Source: an uncultured Alphaproteobacteria bacterium
GTDB lineage: Bacteria > Pseudomonadota > Alphaproteobacteria > Reyranellales > Reyranellaceae
Length of the DNA: 16,369 bases
Assembly: GCA_903929895.1 (NCBI GenBank)
Contig: CAIYWM010000738.1
Location: forward strand, 1 to 16,369
Reading direction: 5' to 3'
The notes below the pieces were generated by a model. The model saw only the letters and a program-made list of their open reading frames with translations. It made no database searches and was not told where the DNA came from. This document shows, one piece after another, positions 13,924 through 16,369 of this stretch; the stretch's first letter is position 1; each line of letters opens with the position of its first letter. The position numbers and the translations under genes were made by a program.

Positions 13924-15239
13924 CCGGCGCGCTGTTCTCCCCCGGCGAGGCGGCCTCGATCCTGTTCGGCTGCTTCTTCGTGCTGCTGGTGCTGCGCGTG
14001 CCGGTGGCCTTCGCGCTCGGCCTCGCCTGCCTGCCGCTCTTCTATCTGGAGCCACGGCTCGGAACGATGATGCTCGCGCAGGAAACCTTCAACGCCTACA
14101 ACTCCTTCATCCTGCTCGCCGTGCCGTTCTTCCTGCTGACGGCCAACCTGATGAGCGTCGGCGGCATCACCGACCGGCTGGTGGCGCTGTCGCGCGCCAT
14201 CGTCGGCAGCTTTCCGGGCTCGCTGGCCCAGATCAACGTGGTGCTCTCCGTCTTCTTCGCCGGCATCTCAGGCTCGTCGACCGCCGATGCCGCCAGCCAG
14301 AGCAAGATCTTCATCGATGCCCAGACGCGCGAGGGCTACGACCTCTCCTTCTCGATCGCCATCACTGCGGTCTCCGCTGTGCTGGCGGTGGTCATTCCGC
14401 CCTCCATCCTGATGATCGTGTGGGGCGGCCTGATCTCGACCTCGATCGGTGCGCTCTATCTCGCGGGTGTCGTGCCCGGCCTGCTGATCGCCGGCGCGCA
14501 GATGGTCACGGTGCATGTCTATGCCGTGAAGCGCGGCTATCCGACCTATCCGCGCGGGACGTTCCGCCAGCTCCTCCGCTCGATCTGGGTGTCGATCCCG
14601 GCCTTGATGACGCCCGTCATCATCGTCGGCGGCATCCTGGCCGGATGGTTCACGGCAACGGAGTCGGCCTGCGTGGCGGTGCTCTACTCGGCGGTGCTGT
14701 CGATCGTGGTCTATCGCGAGATGGGCCCGAAGGAGCTGTACAAGGCGCTGGTCGACACCGGCAAGCTCGCGTCCGTGGCGCTGTTCTGCATCGGCACCGC
14801 CTCGGCCTTCGGCTGGCTGCTGGCCTATTACAGGATTCCGCAGGAGCTGCTGGCCAACGTCACCACCTGGGGCATGGGCCCGATCGGCGTCGGCTTCTTC
14901 ATCGCCTTCGTGTTCCTGGTCGTGGGCTGCTTCCTCGACGCCATTCCCGCGATCATCATCGTCGGCACGGTGCTGGAACCGCTCGCCAAGTCGGTGTCCA
15001 TGGATCCGGTCCACTTTGCCATCGTCTCGATCGTATCGCTGGCGTTCGGGCTGGTGACGCCACCCTACGGGCTCTGCCTCATGATCTCCTGCGCCGTCGC
15101 CGGCGTGCCGCTGCGCTATGCCCTCAAGGACACGCTGATCATGCTGGTGCCGATGATGGTGGTGCTGGCGGCGATGATCATATGGCCCGAGATCGCCCTG
15201 TTCCTGCCCCGACTGATTGCGCCTGAACTGCTCAAGTAG
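13920..15239 (+). CDS. dctM: TRAP transporter large permease, DctM family
   Basis: A 439-residue inner-membrane permease that carries out Na+-coupled import of the substrate delivered by DctP. It has many transmembrane segments. Signatures include LRVPVAFALGLACLPLFYLEP, the FAGISGSSTADAASQSKI loop, VIPPSILMIVWG, and FLDAIPAIIIVGTVLEPLAKS followed by GLVTPPYGLCLMISCAVAGVPL, all typical of the DctM/DedA-like TRAP family. The ATG overlaps the dctQ stop (ATGA, 13920-13923), and the frame upstream of it lies antiparallel in meaning to dctQ and is discarded. It is the last gene of the operon and converges on a flavoprotein gene 20 bases away. Confidence 0.95.
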   Translation: MTGALFSPGEAASILFGCFFVLLVLRVPVAFALGLACLPLFYLEPRLGTMMLAQETFNAYNSFILLAVPFFLLTANLMSVGGITDRLVALSRAIVGSFPGSLAQINVVLSVFFAGISGSSTADAASQSKIFIDAQTREGYDLSFSIAITAVSAVLAVVIPPSILMIVWGGLISTSIGALYLAGVVPGLLIAGAQMVTVHVYAVKRGYPTYPRGTFRQLLRSIWVSIPALMTPVIIVGGILAGWFTATESACVAVLYSAVLSIVVYREMGPKELYKALVDTGKLASVALFCIGTASAFGWLLAYYRIPQELLANVTTWGMGPIGVGFFIAFVFLVVGCFLDAIPAIIIVGTVLEPLAKSVSMDPVHFAIVSIVSLAFGLVTPPYGLCLMISCAVAGVPLRYALKDTLIMLVPMMVVLAAMIIWPEIALFLPRLIAPELLK

Positions 15240-15259
15240 AGGGCTGCTGAAGCAGAGCC

Positions 15260-16195
15260 TCAGAACCCGCCCGCCAGCGACCTCTCTCCCTGCTCGCGGC
15301 GGATGGCATGGAAACCTTCGACCGTGCGCCGGATGATCTCGGCGACCGGTAGCACCTCGTGGATCAGGCCGACGGTCTGGCCGGCCAGCGCCAGTGAGGC
15401 TTCCATGTCGCCGCCGAAATAGACGTCCTTCACCGACGCGAGGATCGAGCGGTCGAACGACCCCTCGCGCTCGATCTCCGCCGTGCGCTCGGTCTTCAGG
15501 GCACGCACGCACGGCGTCGACTTGCGATTGAGCATCACCGTGCCGGTATCGTCGGCATCGACGATCGCCTGCTTGTAATTCGCATGGACCGGACTCTCGG
15601 CCGCGCTGACGAAGCGCGTCCCCATCTGGATGGCTTCGGCACCGAGTGCGAAGGCCGCCGCCATGCCGCGCCCGTCGCAGATGCCGCCCGCCGCGATCAT
15701 CGGCACGTCGGTTCGCTCCCGCACCGCCTGCAACAGGACCAGCGTGGAGACATCATCGGGATTCTTGAAGCCGCCGCCTTCGCCGCCTTCGACGATCAGC
15801 CCGTCGACGCCGGCCTCGACCGCCTTCAGCGCCGAGGAGAGGTTGGGCACGACGTGATAGACGACGAGCCCGGCCGCCTTGAGCGTCGGCAGCAGCTTGG
15901 CGGGCGAGCCCGCCGAGGTGGTCACGAACTTCACGCCGGACTTCGCCACCAGATCGACGACGCGCGGTTCGCGGATGAAGAGCAGCGGCAGGTTCACGCC
16001 GAACGGCTTGTCCGTCAGGTCTTTCATCCTGGCGATCTCGGCCAGGCAGGCATCGACCTCGCCGCTCGAGGTCTCGATGATGCCGAGGCCGCCGGCATTG
16101 GAGACCGCCGAGGCCAACTGGCTGCGCGCGATGTACCCCATCGGCGCCTGCACGATCGGATACGTCGCGCCGGTATGGGCGAGCACGCGGTTCAT
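15260..16195 (-). CDS. Nitronate monooxygenase/NPD-like FMN-dependent oxidoreductase
   Basis: A 311-residue TIM-barrel flavoprotein of the 2-nitropropane dioxygenase/FabK group. It shows the FMN-binding opening YPIVQAPMG (12-20), AVSNAGGLGIIETSS (about 30-44), KPFGVNLPLL, the phosphate-binding VPMIAAGGICDGRGMAAAFALGAEAIQMGTRF (164-195) and the late ESPVHANYKQAIVDA. In class I nitronate monooxygenases the loop reads roughly EAGGH with a catalytic histidine; here it reads IVEGGEGGGFKN (134-145) without the histidine. A different oxidoreductase role, such as quinone or enoyl reduction, is therefore possible. The ATG at 16193-16195 has GAGGAGAAG upstream. The gene starts 10 bases after the preceding hydrolase gene ends and is probably in its operon. 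Confidence 0.87.
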   Translation of the reverse strand: MNRVLAHTGATYPIVQAPMGYIARSQLASAVSNAGGLGIIETSSGEVDACLAEIARMKDLTDKPFGVNLPLLFIREPRVVDLVAKSGVKFVTTSAGSPAKLLPTLKAAGLVVYHVVPNLSSALKAVEAGVDGLIVEGGEGGGFKNPDDVSTLVLLQAVRERTDVPMIAAGGICDGRGMAAAFALGAEAIQMGTRFVSAAESPVHANYKQAIVDADDTGTVMLNRKSTPCVRALKTERTAEIEREGSFDRSILASVKDVYFGGDMEASLALAGQTVGLIHEVLPVAEIIRRTVEGFHAIRREQGERSLAGGF

Positions 16196-16205
16196 TGGCT
16201 TCTCC

Positions 16206-16369
16206 TCATGGCATGTTGCGCACGCGGTCCCAGGCGGCGGTGAAGTTGGGCGCCTTGTCGGGACGGCAGGGCAGCGCGCGCTTGGGGTTCGGATCCTCGA
16301 TGAAGATGTCGCGCAGCCGGGCGGCGCAGGCGTCCTGCACGACGACGCCATGGCCCTGTGCGCGGAACA
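16206..16369 (-). CDS. Probable alpha/beta hydrolase, C-terminal fragment (5' end outside window)
   Basis: Only the last 53 residues are in the window, ending in TGA (16206-16208 as TCA on the plus strand). The fragment begins FRAQGHGVVVQDACAARLRD and continues IFIEDPNPKRALPCRPDKAP. GHG followed by a helix with ACAARL and a short DPNP/..LPC tail resembles the C-terminus of TAP-like alpha/beta hydrolases, in which the GHG histidine is the catalytic one. With so short a piece this is a tentative call. The gene is immediately upstream of the flavoprotein gene on the same strand. Confidence 0.6.
   Translation of the reverse strand, partial: FRAQGHGVVVQDACAARLRDIFIEDPNPKRALPCRPDKAPNFTAAWDRVRNMP

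Noticed and set aside
15244..15259. Small hairpin between dctM and the flavoprotein gene as a terminator
   Set aside because: Only about four to five pairs with no T-run on either strand; not distinguishable from chance.
16196..16351. N-terminal extension of the flavoprotein by 52 residues
   Set aside because: It overlaps the upstream hydrolase gene in another frame, is low complexity, and a strong Shine-Dalgarno precedes 16195.

Overview
The window is about 16.4 kb of GC-rich, gene-dense chromosomal DNA. Short gaps, ATGA/TTGA stop-start overlaps, a TRAP transporter, SulP, EamA and AraC/XRE/TetR regulators suggest a free-living alphaproteobacterium, perhaps a Reyranella-like or other Rhodospirillales/Hyphomicrobiales relative. 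That placement is inference from style and protein resemblance, not a database match. There are no RNA genes, insertion sequences or CRISPR arrays, and no gene-free stretch over 300 bases.

Layout. 1-785 is the 3' end of gyrB, overlapped by a small secreted protein gene (778-1374). An EamA-type exporter (1399-2319, minus) is divergent from a TetR regulator (2398-2988). The TetR gene heads a tight plus-strand operon: a DUF1330 protein (TTG start, 2985-3392), a peroxiredoxin-like protein (3396-4049) and a protein resembling the selenoprotein subunit of D-proline/glycine reductases (4081-5253). Each of the last two genes contains one in-frame TGA, exactly at the redox-active position of a U-P-x-C motif. 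Each TGA is followed at the right distance by a hairpin with the features of a bacterial SECIS element. Read naively, each gene would be annotated as two broken ORFs. I interpret them as two adjacent selenoproteins and regard this as the main discovery of the window.

5250-6087 (minus) holds a PaaI-type thioesterase and a four-helix membrane protein, divergent from an XRE regulator with an MmyB-type ligand domain (6197-7039). A membrane-anchored AraC-type regulator (7088-8218) is followed by a 20-nt perfect palindrome with a T-run. Next comes an unusual fusion of a sterol-desaturase/fatty-acid-hydroxylase domain to a DUF2147 domain (8341-9588). An aldose-1-epimerase-like gene and a SulP anion transporter (9596-12145, minus) form an operon divergent from a complete TRAP transporter dctPQM (12339-15239). 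The divergent spacer carries a GntR-like operator candidate, and a strong hairpin lies between dctP and dctQ. The window closes with a nitronate-monooxygenase-like flavoprotein and the 3' end of a probable alpha/beta hydrolase, both on the minus strand.

How the genes work together. The selenoprotein operon looks like a regulator-linked thiol/selenol redox unit. It lacks PrdA/GrdA partners, so amino-acid Stickland reduction is unlikely and the true substrate is unknown. The selenocysteine machinery (selA, selB, selC, selD) must be encoded elsewhere in the genome if the interpretation is right.
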